DNA of 64,000 nt from Pseudomonas sp. FP453. GTDB taxonomy: Bacteria > Pseudomonadota > Gammaproteobacteria > Pseudomonadales > Pseudomonadaceae. Positions 45,614 to 54,026 of the stretch are shown piece by piece; the first letter of the stretch is position 1, and the number at the start of each line of letters is the position of its first letter. The translations under genes were made by a program, and so were the position numbers. The stretch spans positions 3,352,501 to 3,416,500 of the forward strand of contig NZ_CP117435.1 of the NCBI RefSeq assembly GCF_030687495.1. Direction: 5' to 3'. A model generated the notes under the pieces. That model saw only the letters and a list, made by a program, of their open reading frames with translations. It made no database searches and was not told where the DNA came from.

Positions 45614-48139
45614 CTAGTTGACCGAGGCGTTTTCGCCCTGGCTGCTACGGCGCTTGGCCACCGGCTCCAGCGCCTGCTTGCGCTGCTGCAACGCCTCCAG
45701 CAAACCAAAGTCCTGCGGGAAGTCGTCCACCTGGATGGCGTGATCGGCGTATTCCACATAGCGCGCGAGCAAGGCGTCTTCGTCATCGCTGATCAGGTCC
45801 AGCGCGCGCGCCTTGACCCGCCACGCGGTGAAGGCCGTGGCCGAGATCGGCAGCGGTTCGAGCAGGCCTTGCTTGATCGCAGGCTTGAGGCGCGCGTCGA
45901 TCAACTCCACCTGTGGCAACAAGCGGAAGCCCAGTTCGCCGTAGGCCAACTTGTCGATTTCCGGACGAGGAATGTAGGAATTGGCCAGCAAACGGTCACG
46001 GGTTTCGCCGGGGGTTTGCACCACATCCGCCACCTGCGCCAACAGGCGATCCGACGGTTTGCGCAGGGGAATGCCCCACGGAAAACTCAAGCCACGCACC
46101 ACCGCCGCAGCGGCTTTGGATGGGTAATTGTCGAGCACTTCGGCGAGGGCTTCATGGGCGCGCAGCAACGCATCCTGCGCCGCCCAATGCACCAGCGGCA
46201 GGTCCGCCTGGGGCCGGCCGTCGTCCTCAAAACGCTTGAGCACGCAGGACAGGATGTACAGCTGCGACAGAATATCTCCCAAACGCCCGGTGATACTTTC
46301 CTTGCGCTTGAGGGCACCGCCCAGCACGCCCATGGACACGTCCGAGATCAACGCCAACACCACTGACAGACGATTGGCCTGGCGGTAGTAGGACGCCAGC
46401 GCCGGATCGGTCTTGGCCGGCACGGCAATCAGCCGCCCACCCGTCAGCGCATGCACCGCCGCGCGTACGGTATTGGCCAGCACAAAACTCACATGGCCGA
46501 ACATGGCGCTGTCAAAGTCTTCCAGGGACTGGCGCCGGTCCGGGTTGCGCGCCGCTTCCATCTCGCGGAACACGTAGGGATGGCAACGGATCAGGCCCTG
46601 GCCAAAGATGATCAGGCAGCGGGTCATGATATTGGCGCCTTCCACCGTGATGGCGATGGGGCTTTGCTGATAGGCACGGGCGAGGAAGTTGTTCGGCCCC
46701 ATGCAGATGCCCTTGCCGGCGACGATGTCCATGCCGTCGTTGACGATGATCCGCGCGCGCTCGGTGACGTGGTACTTGGCAATGGCGGAGATCACCGAAG
46801 GTTTTTCACCGGCATCCAGGGACGCCACCGAGACTTTGCGCACCGCATCGCACGCATACAAATGCCCGGCCATGCGTGCCAGTGGCGCCTGCACGCCTTC
46901 GAACTTGCCAATGGGCAGGCCGAACTGCTTGCGCATCGCCGCATACGCGGTGGTGCCGCGCACGGCGACCTTGCCCAGGCCGACGTTGGCCGACGGCAGG
47001 GAAATCGCCCGTCCGGCTGCCAGGCATTCCATCAGCATGCGCCAGCCGTTGCCGACTTGCTCGCGGCCGCCGATCACCCACTCCAGTGGGATAAACACGT
47101 CCTTGCCGGTGGTCGGGCCGTTCTGGAACACCGCATTCAACGGCCAGTGCCGGCGGCCGCTGTTGACCCCGGGGTGATCCGTGGGAATCAACGCGCAGGT
47201 GATCCCCAGCGAACCGGCCGGGCCGAGCAAACCGTCGGGGTCTTCGGCGCGGAACGCGAGGCCGAGCACGGTGGCAATCGGGCCGAGGGTGATGTAGCGC
47301 TTGTCCCAGGTCACACGAAAACCCAGCACTTCCTCGCCTTCATGACTGCCTTTGCAGACGATGCCCAGGTCGGGGATCGCCCCGGCGTCGGAGCCGGCAT
47401 AGGGGCTGGTCAGGGCGAAACACGGGATGTCCTCGCCCCGCGCCAGGCGTGGCAGGTAGTAGTTGCGCTGGGCGTCGGTGCCGTAATGCAGCAGCAACTC
47501 GGCCGGGCCCAGGGAGTTGGGTACCATCACCGAAATCGCCGCCGCCGAGCAGCGCGTCGACAACTTCATCACCACCTGCGAATGGGCGTAGTGGGAGAAG
47601 CCTTTGCCGCCGTACTGCTTGGGAATGATCATGCCGAGAAAGCCGGCGTCCTTGGTGTACTGCCAGCCTTCGGGGGACATGTCCTGCCACACCTGGGTGG
47701 TTTCCCAGTCGTTGGCGATGTCGCACAGGGTTTCCACTTCGTTATCGAGGAAGGCCTGTTCTTCCGCGCTGAGGCTGGCGGGGGCGGCTTGCAGCAGGCG
47801 CTGCCAGTCGGGTTTGCCGCTGAACAGCTCGGCGTCCCACCACACGGTGCCGGACTCGATTGCGGCGCGTTCGGTGTCGGACATGGCCGGCATGATGGTG
47901 CGAAACAGGGCCAGGGCCTTGCTGGACAAGAGCGTGCGACGCAGGGGTTTGATCGCCATCAGCAACGCCGGCGCCAGCACCAGCAACGCTGCGACCGTGA
48001 CACCCAAGCCCTCGACCCCATTGATCAGGTAACCCACCGCCAGCCAGACCAGGCCAGCGCCCAGCCACAAGGTGGCCGCCGCTTGTCGATACGCCAGGGC
48101 AATCGCTGCTGCGACACCCGCCAATAACCAGATAACCAT
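45614..48139 (-). CDS. fadE: Acyl-CoA dehydrogenase, FadE type with membrane N-terminus
   Basis: 841 residues, the size of proteobacterial FadE (about 815-830). Two or three N-terminal hydrophobic helices (1-65) anchor it to the inner membrane. The dehydrogenase domain (from about 85) holds LTSPYAGSDAGAIPD and the flavin-binding core, and a long C-terminal extension is FadE-specific. It introduces the first double bond in acyl-CoA beta-oxidation. The dyad TTTCAAA-N6-TTTGAAA lies 93 bp upstream of the start. The FabG4-MaoC-thiolase-ligase operon follows after a REPIN. Confidence 0.93.
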   Translation of the reverse strand: MVIWLLAGVAAAIALAYRQAAATLWLGAGLVWLAVGYLINGVEGLGVTVAALLVLAPALLMAIKPLRRTLLSSKALALFRTIMPAMSDTERAAIESGTVWWDAELFSGKPDWQRLLQAAPASLSAEEQAFLDNEVETLCDIANDWETTQVWQDMSPEGWQYTKDAGFLGMIIPKQYGGKGFSHYAHSQVVMKLSTRCSAAAISVMVPNSLGPAELLLHYGTDAQRNYYLPRLARGEDIPCFALTSPYAGSDAGAIPDLGIVCKGSHEGEEVLGFRVTWDKRYITLGPIATVLGLAFRAEDPDGLLGPAGSLGITCALIPTDHPGVNSGRRHWPLNAVFQNGPTTGKDVFIPLEWVIGGREQVGNGWRMLMECLAAGRAISLPSANVGLGKVAVRGTTAYAAMRKQFGLPIGKFEGVQAPLARMAGHLYACDAVRKVSVASLDAGEKPSVISAIAKYHVTERARIIVNDGMDIVAGKGICMGPNNFLARAYQQSPIAITVEGANIMTRCLIIFGQGLIRCHPYVFREMEAARNPDRRQSLEDFDSAMFGHVSFVLANTVRAAVHALTGGRLIAVPAKTDPALASYYRQANRLSVVLALISDVSMGVLGGALKRKESITGRLGDILSQLYILSCVLKRFEDDGRPQADLPLVHWAAQDALLRAHEALAEVLDNYPSKAAAAVVRGLSFPWGIPLRKPSDRLLAQVADVVQTPGETRDRLLANSYIPRPEIDKLAYGELGFRLLPQVELIDARLKPAIKQGLLEPLPISATAFTAWRVKARALDLISDDEDALLARYVEYADHAIQVDDFPQDFGLLEALQQRKQALEPVAKRRSSQGENASVN

Positions 48140-48231
48140 GGGGATACCTCTACTCGATTCAGGGTACGGCCTCGGTGCGACAGCCCGGAAAAGCTGCGGC
48201 GTAAGGCCACACTACAAACTCGCAAAGCATT

Positions 48232-48251
48232 TTTCAAATTTTGTTTTGAAA
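48232..48251. promoter_or_regulatory. Dyad TTTCAAA-N6-TTTGAAA upstream of fadE
   Basis: Perfect 7-bp inverted repeat with a 6-bp spacer in an AT-rich stretch. The same form with one changed base occurs at 53856-53875 upstream of alkB. Likely operator of a shared regulator (inference). Confidence 0.5.
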
Positions 48252-48271
48252 TTTTTATTTAATGCTTGGGC

Positions 48272-48301
48272 GAAAAAAAACAGCGGCTGAACGGGTCAGC
48301 C
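48272..48301 (-). terminator. Rho-independent terminator of the pra-fadL transcript
   Basis: On the minus strand GGCTGA-CCCGT-TCAGCC is followed by GCTGTTTTTTTT, a textbook stem and T-run, about 100 bp past the fadL stop. Confidence 0.85.
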
Positions 48302-48397
48302 GGATCAATCAACACACAACAAAGGAATGAGGATGAACCACGGGATAACGGCAGCAAGATGCGCTTGATGCCCTCTTCCATCATCCTCGATCAATCA

Positions 48398-49853
48398 TCA
48401 GAACGCGTAGGTGGCCGACACACTGACCACATCGCCCGACGACTCGGCTTTGCCGTCGAGGCTCGCGCCCCCTAGGCGGTCGACGTTCTTGGTCTTCAAC
48501 TTGACCTCCTGCACGAACTGGTGAGAGTACGCCACGTCAAGGCTCAAGCCCTTGATCGCTTTGACCTCGTACCCCGCGCCCAATGAAAGGAATGTACGGT
48601 CGCCGTCTGGAATCCGTGGGTCACGGGTCGAATTACGGGTTGGCGTCTGGTCAAGGGCCACACCCGCGCGCAGGGTCAGCTCATCCGTGGCGCGGAAGTC
48701 GCCACCCACGGAGTACATCCAGGTGTCTTTGTAGTTGTAGGGAATGGAGACAATGGTGATATCGCCGGATTTGAGCGTCAGGTCCTTGAACGACGACCAT
48801 TGAGTCCAGGCCACACTGGCGCCCAACGTGAAACGGTCGTTGAACTGGTGGACCCAGTCAAAGGCCGCCGTGGCAGGAATGTCCAGTTGGGTGCTGGCAT
48901 GCGCGCCATCCGGGAACAGCTTCAGCCCAGGGTAAGCCTCTTCGACCAGCGTGCCACTGCCACCAAACGGGCTGGGTTGGGTCATCAGGTTGTAGGAAAA
49001 CTGATCGGCGTAGATATTGTATTTGCCGGTCATTTTGTTCTTGATCTTGGCGTGATAGTTCAGGCCCAGGGTGTCTTGCGGGGTCGGTTTCCAGACGATG
49101 CCGGTGAACCAGCCCGCCGAGATGTTATCGACCTTGACCCGCATCAGCGCGCCACCTACCCCTGCCGGGAAATCGATGCCGCCCAACAACTCGGACTGGG
49201 AGTTGGAGGCCGCCGCCAGCAAGTCGATATTCTGGCTGACGAAGCCTTTGCTGTGCTGGACGATGACACCCACCACCAATCGAGAACTGGTCGTTCACCT
49301 TGAACGAAAGAGAACCGGTCAGGCCGACGGTTTCAATCTTGGTGTCTACCGCAAAATCCCGCAGTTTGGAGTCCGAATCCCACGTTGAGCGCATGCCTTG
49401 CGGAACCACCTGGCTCAGGCCGAACGCAAAGCGGTCACCCAGGGGCATCACCATGAAACCGGTGGGCAACCAGGCGGTGAACCCGCCTTCGCCGCCATCG
49501 TTATTGTTCACCGTGGCCTCTGAGCCCGGGAACCCTTCGTCAGTGACCGGCGTGTTGGTCACGGGGTTGCCGAGATAGTTGTTGGCCTCCCCTTTGTACT
49601 TGATCTTGATTCGCGCGTAATCGACGGTGAATTGCGCAACGTTGTGCTCAACAAATGCCATGGCCGCCGGGTTGTTGTAGGCGGAACTGGGATCGTTCTT
49701 GAACAGCGAACCACCACCAAACGCACGTCCCCAGCCCTGCGCACCATAGGTCGGTGTGGAGAAGCCACCGGCTTGCACCGGCGCGGCAACCATCACCCCT
49801 CCCATCAGCGCCAACCCCAGCAATACCTGTACCTGTTGTTTTTTATTATTCAT
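48398..49853 (-). pseudogene. OmpP1/FadL-type outer-membrane transporter, interrupted by a frameshift
   Basis: Long-chain fatty acid or hydrocarbon porin. Signal peptide (to about residue 28, PVQAGG), family opening GGGSLFKNDPSSAYNNPAAMAF, beta-barrel strands and the C-terminal aromatic end (SATYAF). At codon 195 the coding strand reads GGT GGT GGG TGT CAT, where GGT GGT GGT GTC ATC is expected (plus-strand CCC at 49269-49271 in place of CC). Upstream of it the reading frame is intact from 49853; downstream the +1 frame runs to 48398. Corrected length is 484 residues, normal for the family. No other decay is seen. It lies last in a run with four PraA/PraB-like genes and alkB. Confidence 0.88.
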
Positions 49854-49961
49854 GCGGCACTCCTTATTGTTATCTCACTGAACCGACCCCAGCCGGTTCG
49901 TCATGCTGCTTGGTTCGCCTGGTCAAAGGCGGTACTTCGAATAGCGGCGCCAGGATCAACC

Positions 49962-50468
49962 TCAAGGGTTGATCGTCAGCACCGGCGAAGGCTTGAAGGT
50001 CAACGCGGTGATCTTGCAAGTGGCATTCATCGTGTATGGGCTAGCCAGATTGAAGGCGCTGCTGGCAGCGCTCCATTGCAGGCTCAAGGTGCTTGGCGTC
50101 GCACAACTGTCGTAGGCCGCCTTCTCACTGAAACCGGCAAGCGTTGCCGTATTCGCGCTGGTGGGCAGCAACGTCCAGGGCAAGTTGAGCGGTGCCGAAT
50201 AGGTACACAGCAAATTGGTACCGCTGACGGGGGTAAAGGTGGCGCCGGTAATGGTTGCGTGGCTGCCATCGGCGGCGACCTGGCCGGTCAGGGTGAGGTT
50301 GCAGGGAACCGGGGTCCACGCGAGCATCTTGACCGCTGTGGAAATCGAACCCGTGGTGGTAAATGCAGTTCCCGCTTGTGCAAACGTGGCCGCTGTTGCC
50401 ATCGATGAGGTGAACACCACACCCAGCAGCAGTGCGGCCAAGGAAATTCGTGAGCTGACGCTTTGCAT
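49962..50468 (-). CDS. Small exported four-cysteine protein, PraA/PraB-like (paralogue 4)
   Basis: 168 residues. Signal peptide to about residue 27 (SSMATA), mature start ATFAQAGTAFTTTGSI. It shares with the next three genes the pattern of an early Cys, a 'G(Q/K)VAADGS' block, a LPW(T/V)L block and four cysteines in total, here in VPCNL, NLLCT, DSCAT and ATCKI. From memory these resemble the extracellular activator of alkane oxidation (PraA/PraB) of P. aeruginosa; not searched. GAGGA lies upstream of the ATG. Position: 108 bp before fadL. Confidence 0.75.
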   Translation of the reverse strand: MQSVSSRISLAALLLGVVFTSSMATAATFAQAGTAFTTTGSISTAVKMLAWTPVPCNLTLTGQVAADGSHATITGATFTPVSGTNLLCTYSAPLNLPWTLLPTSANTATLAGFSEKAAYDSCATPSTLSLQWSAASSAFNLASPYTMNATCKITALTFKPSPVLTINP

Positions 50469-50539
50469 TGTCTTGGTCCTCAGACATTTTATTTTTCAGC
50501 CGGCTCCGCCAGCGTCTAGTCGTTAACGTGGTGCATTGA

Positions 50540-51061
50540 TCAGGGAATGATGGACGTAGCGGGTATGGCGACGTTCAACGACGCCACTGCGCAACTACCC
50601 GGCAGGTACATGTTGAGTGCCGATACGTTCACAACACCGGGTCCATTTACCAGCCCTACCGAAATAGTGGCGGGACCGCAGTTAGAGGCAGGAATAATTG
50701 GAAGAAGCGCTGTAATCACGAAGCCGACATTGCTCAGTTCGCCAGTCGTCAACGTGGTCGGCGTTAACTTCCAGGTTGCACCGTTGTTCATCTGAATTCT
50801 TTGGCACAGCGGCTCAGTGCCCGAAAACCTGACGTACTGGATGTCGGCCGCTGAACCATCCAGCCGCACACCACCGGTCAGCTGAATACGGCAAGTGACG
50901 GACGCACCAAAAGAGGACGGCGTCTTCAACGTAATCGTGCCGGTTGGACTGGTGGTGAACTGCAAACCCGGGCTGCTGAACGTCGCGGCACTGGCGCCCA
51001 AAGGCACACTCACCCACAACGCAAACAATCCTGCTCCTGCGAAGGCATGTAGTCTTTTCAT
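50540..51061 (-). CDS. Small exported four-cysteine protein, PraA/PraB-like (paralogue 3)
   Basis: 173 residues. Signal peptide (MKRLHAFAGAGLFALWVSVPLGASA) and mature start ATFSSPGLQFTTSPTGTI. Four cysteines in VTCRI, PLCQR, SNCGP and GSCAV. It is very close to paralogue 2 (shared SFG..VTC, VR.DG, NCGP and SLNV blocks), suggesting a fairly recent duplication. Two ATGs are adjacent; 51061 is preferred for its spacing from AGGGA. The name follows resemblance to PraB from memory. Confidence 0.75.
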   Translation of the reverse strand: MKRLHAFAGAGLFALWVSVPLGASAATFSSPGLQFTTSPTGTITLKTPSSFGASVTCRIQLTGGVRLDGSAADIQYVRFSGTEPLCQRIQMNNGATWKLTPTTLTTGELSNVGFVITALLPIIPASNCGPATISVGLVNGPGVVNVSALNMYLPGSCAVASLNVAIPATSIIP

Positions 51062-51101
51062 CATCTTCCCTACCTGTCCGGTCAACCCAATCACCTATAA
51101 A

Positions 51102-51125
51102 CAGGTGCCCCGCGAGAGGCACCTG
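51102..51125. other. Hairpin between paralogues 2 and 3
   Basis: CAGGTGCC and GGCACCTG form an 8-bp stem with an 8-base loop, without a T-run. It could slow transcription or protect the upstream message, giving unequal amounts of the paralogues (inference). Confidence 0.5.
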
Positions 51126-51166
51126 CGTTGTTACGGGTGATCAGCCCTTGTTACGGAGCGTCGCTA

Positions 51167-51685
51167 TCAAGGAACGATGGTCACGCCAGTAGCGGTGACA
51201 TTCAGCGACTGCACGGTGCAGCTGCCTGACAGTGGCTGGTTGGTAGCCCCCAGGGTGATGGACGACGCCGTAGACGCTAGGGTTACGGCGATCTGCGATG
51301 GGCCGCAGTTGGTGGCCGGGATCAGCGGTGGAGCACCGGTGATGGTGTAGCCGACGTTGGTCGCGGTGCCGGTGGTGGTGGTGACAGGCGTCAGCAGCCA
51401 AGGCAGGCCGGTAATGTTGGGCAAGTTGCACAGGGTGCTGGAGCCCGGGGAGATCGTTACGTTGGTGATATCAGCTTTACCATCGGCGCGAACCGTCCCT
51501 TGGAATACCGCCTTACAGGTCACGGCCCCCCCAAATGAAGACGGCGACTTCACCACGATGGTGCCAGTGGCATCCGTGGTAAACGTTTTGCCCGCTGGGC
51601 TGAACGACGCCGCATTGGCCATTGAGGCCGCACCCATGCAAACAGCCAAAGCAGTCAACGATACGAGGGTTTTCAAACTTTTCAT
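51167..51685 (-). CDS. Small exported four-cysteine protein, PraA/PraB-like (paralogue 2)
   Basis: 172 residues. Signal peptide (LVSLTALAVCMGAASMANA), mature start ASFSPAGKTFTTDATGTI. Four mature cysteines in VTCKA, TLCNL, TNCGP and GSCTV, likely two disulfides in the exported form. GAGGAACAACA precedes the ATG. Closest to paralogue 3. Function inferred only from context between alkB and fadL. Confidence 0.77.
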   Translation of the reverse strand: MKSLKTLVSLTALAVCMGAASMANAASFSPAGKTFTTDATGTIVVKSPSSFGGAVTCKAVFQGTVRADGKADITNVTISPGSSTLCNLPNITGLPWLLTPVTTTTGTATNVGYTITGAPPLIPATNCGPSQIAVTLASTASSITLGATNQPLSGSCTVQSLNVTATGVTIVP

Positions 51686-51820
51686 TGTTGTTCCTCACAT
51701 GTTATGGCGAAGTCATTTCGCCAGGGGGTAATGGCCATGAACGAGAGGTCACGGTGAAACACAGCAGAACTTCCCTTTCCAGCCAAATCTCAATTCGATT
51801 ACCGCAACTACATCTGACGC

Positions 51821-52315
51821 TTATTCCACAACTTTGAAGTTGGGCGGCATCTTGATCGACACCGTCTTGATCTTGCAGTCTTCGCCAATCGGCACATTGC
51901 TGGCTTCCAACTTGCCGGTGGCGTTATCCCACGTACCGTCGGCGGTGGAAGGCCCACACTTGCCGCCCAGGCCGAAGGCGTGCACGTCCACGCTGATCTT
52001 CGACATGGAGCCGCTCTTGGTATCTTTGGCGATCAATACCCAGGGCAAGTTGATGGCTTCAACCCGGCTGCACTTGAGGCCGCCGTCGAATTCGACTTTG
52101 TCGACATTCACCGACGAACCATCCGCCGCGACCTTGCCGGCCACCTTGATGGTGCAGTCGGCGCTGATCAGCGCGCCCTTGGAAAAGCTGATGGGGCCCT
52201 GGGCCGTGAAGGCACTGCCGGCCGGCTCGATGCGCGCGGCCTGGGCCTGGTGATAGACGATCAGCCCCAATGCGGCCAATACGATATGGGTGGTGAACTT
52301 GGCAGGTGCTTGCAT
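51821..52315 (-). CDS. Small exported four-cysteine protein, PraA/PraB-like (paralogue 1)
   Basis: 164 residues. Signal peptide to about residue 27 (GLIVYHQAQA), mature start ARIEPAGSAFTAQGPISF. Cysteines in ADCTI, LKCSR, GKCGP and EDCKI keep the family spacing, but the C-terminal part is more charged than in the others. AAGGACG lies upstream of the ATG at 52315; the in-frame upstream extension lacks a signal peptide at its start and is rejected. It is the first of the four behind alkB (136-bp gap). Confidence 0.77.
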   Translation of the reverse strand: MQAPAKFTTHIVLAALGLIVYHQAQAARIEPAGSAFTAQGPISFSKGALISADCTIKVAGKVAADGSSVNVDKVEFDGGLKCSRVEAINLPWVLIAKDTKSGSMSKISVDVHAFGLGGKCGPSTADGTWDNATGKLEASNVPIGEDCKIKTVSIKMPPNFKVVE

Positions 52316-52451
52316 GGTGTACGTCCTTCCCTTGAAATTATTTTTGTTAGGGTCAAACAACTTTCTTGCAACTAACCGGGGGAAACCGTGGGCGATAGAA
52401 ACCTGCGCGATACACAGATCCCGAGTACGCCCACTTACGTGTTAGTTCACA

Positions 52452-53732
52452 TCAGAACGGCTTGGCACTGCCGCTGTACTTCTCCAGATACTTCAAGCGT
52501 TGTGACGGCTGAAGATTGGTCAGGGTGATATCCCCGGCGTAATGATTTAGTACACGGTGATCCATGCGCCGGCGCCACAAGTAAGGCACATAAGCCCAGA
52601 CAATCATGCTCGCGTAACCGTAGGGCAGTTGCGGCGACTCATCGAAGTGACGCAGCGACTGATAACTACGCGTTGGGTTGGCATGGTGATCGGAGTGCCG
52701 TTGCAGTTGGAACAGGAAGATATTGGTCACAATCCGATTGCTGTTCCAGGAGTGCCGAGGCGAGCAACGTTCATAACGCCCATTCGGTAACTTCTGGCGT
52801 TTCAGGCCGTAGTGCTCGACGTAGTTCACCACTTCCAGCAAGGAGAACCCGTAGATGCCCTGGATGATCAGGAACGGAATCACCGCCGCTCCCAGCCAGG
52901 CAATCATCGCGCCCCACAACACCACGCTGTACATCCAGGCGCTGAGCACGCCGTTCTGCCAGTGCCAGGCGGGCAAGCCGAGTTTGCGCAGGCGTTCACG
53001 CTCCAGGTTCCACGCCGAGCGGGCGCTGAACCACACCGAGCGCGGCAGGAAGGCCCAGAAGCTCTCGCCCAGGCGCGAGCTGGCCGGGTCTTCCGGGGTG
53101 GCCACACGGACGTGATGGCCACGGTTGTGTTCGGTGTAGAAGTGCCCGTAGAACGTGGGCGCCAGGGTGACCTTGGCGAGGAACACTTCCAGGGCGTTGG
53201 GCTTGTGGCCCAGTTCATGGGCGGTGTTGATGGCGATGCCGGTTGCCGCGCCGGTGGACATGGCCATGCCCAGGTAGGTGAACCAGCTCGGTTCGCCATG
53301 CAATTGGGTGCGCGCGGTGATGTAGCTGGCAGCGTGGGAAAGCCAGCTGGAAGGGTCCAGTGTGGCAGCGGCTTGCAGCAGGCCGCCCTGGATGATCCAT
53401 TCAATGCCGCCGGCGGCGAGCCAGCCGGTGATCACCACCGACGAGATCACAAACAGCACACCGGTGTAGACGATCCAGCGGTAGTAGCTTTGCGATTCCA
53501 GGTGGCTGACGGCGGATTCAGGTGGGTTGCTGACGTCTTCGCCGAGCAGGCCATCGATCAGCGGGATCAGGCCGAAGATCACCAGTACACCGACCCACCA
53601 CAGTTGCTGGATGCCGGTGGTAATGGCCAGTGCGCCGGACAACAGAGGGGTGGCCAGCGGCATGATGCCCAACCACCACAGGTGGCGCTTGCCGTCGGTC
53701 CATACGCTTGGAGCCGCCAGAGTCTGATTCAT
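52452..53732 (-). CDS. alkB: Alkane 1-monooxygenase
   Basis: 426-residue integral membrane di-iron hydroxylase that oxidises n-alkanes to 1-alkanols with electrons from rubredoxin. The histidine boxes are complete: HELGHK (172-177), EHNRGHH (201-207) and LQRHSDHH (343-350), plus the AlkB-specific NYVEHYGL. About six transmembrane helices lie around them. ATG at 53732 is fixed by AAGGAG seven bases upstream. No rubredoxin, rubredoxin reductase or AlkS-type regulator is encoded in the window, so electron supply must come from elsewhere. Confidence 0.95.
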   Translation of the reverse strand: MNQTLAAPSVWTDGKRHLWWLGIMPLATPLLSGALAITTGIQQLWWVGVLVIFGLIPLIDGLLGEDVSNPPESAVSHLESQSYYRWIVYTGVLFVISSVVITGWLAAGGIEWIIQGGLLQAAATLDPSSWLSHAASYITARTQLHGEPSWFTYLGMAMSTGAATGIAINTAHELGHKPNALEVFLAKVTLAPTFYGHFYTEHNRGHHVRVATPEDPASSRLGESFWAFLPRSVWFSARSAWNLERERLRKLGLPAWHWQNGVLSAWMYSVVLWGAMIAWLGAAVIPFLIIQGIYGFSLLEVVNYVEHYGLKRQKLPNGRYERCSPRHSWNSNRIVTNIFLFQLQRHSDHHANPTRSYQSLRHFDESPQLPYGYASMIVWAYVPYLWRRRMDHRVLNHYAGDITLTNLQPSQRLKYLEKYSGSAKPF

Positions 53733-53855
53733 GACAGGCTCCTTGGCAGGCGGGCAGAATACAGGTCCGAGGAGCGCTGAATGCTCCCGAAAACCAACCA
53801 TGCGATAAAAGACGTTTTTTTCATTTTTATTCGCTCTTAGGCATTTCAAAAATCA

Positions 53856-53875
53856 TTTCAAAATATAAATTGAAA
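53856..53875. promoter_or_regulatory. Dyad TTTCAAA-N6-ATTGAAA upstream of alkB
   Basis: Inverted repeat with the same arm and spacer lengths as the fadE site, one base different. An extra ATTTCAAAA direct copy lies 12 bp to its left (53843). It is about 124 bp upstream of the alkB start, within the AT-rich 53733-54026 gap, which holds no gene. Confidence 0.5.
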
Positions 53876-54026
53876 TATTTTTTTAAATAAATAACGCGGA
53901 ATCGATAGGTCGTCAACTACTTTTTCGAGGCCTTTTTCATGTGACCGGGCAGTCTCTTTTTCAGCCGTTTGGTCAGGTCTCTAGAGCAAGCATTTGCGAC
54001 AGCCCAACCCGCAACAGAGGCCACGC

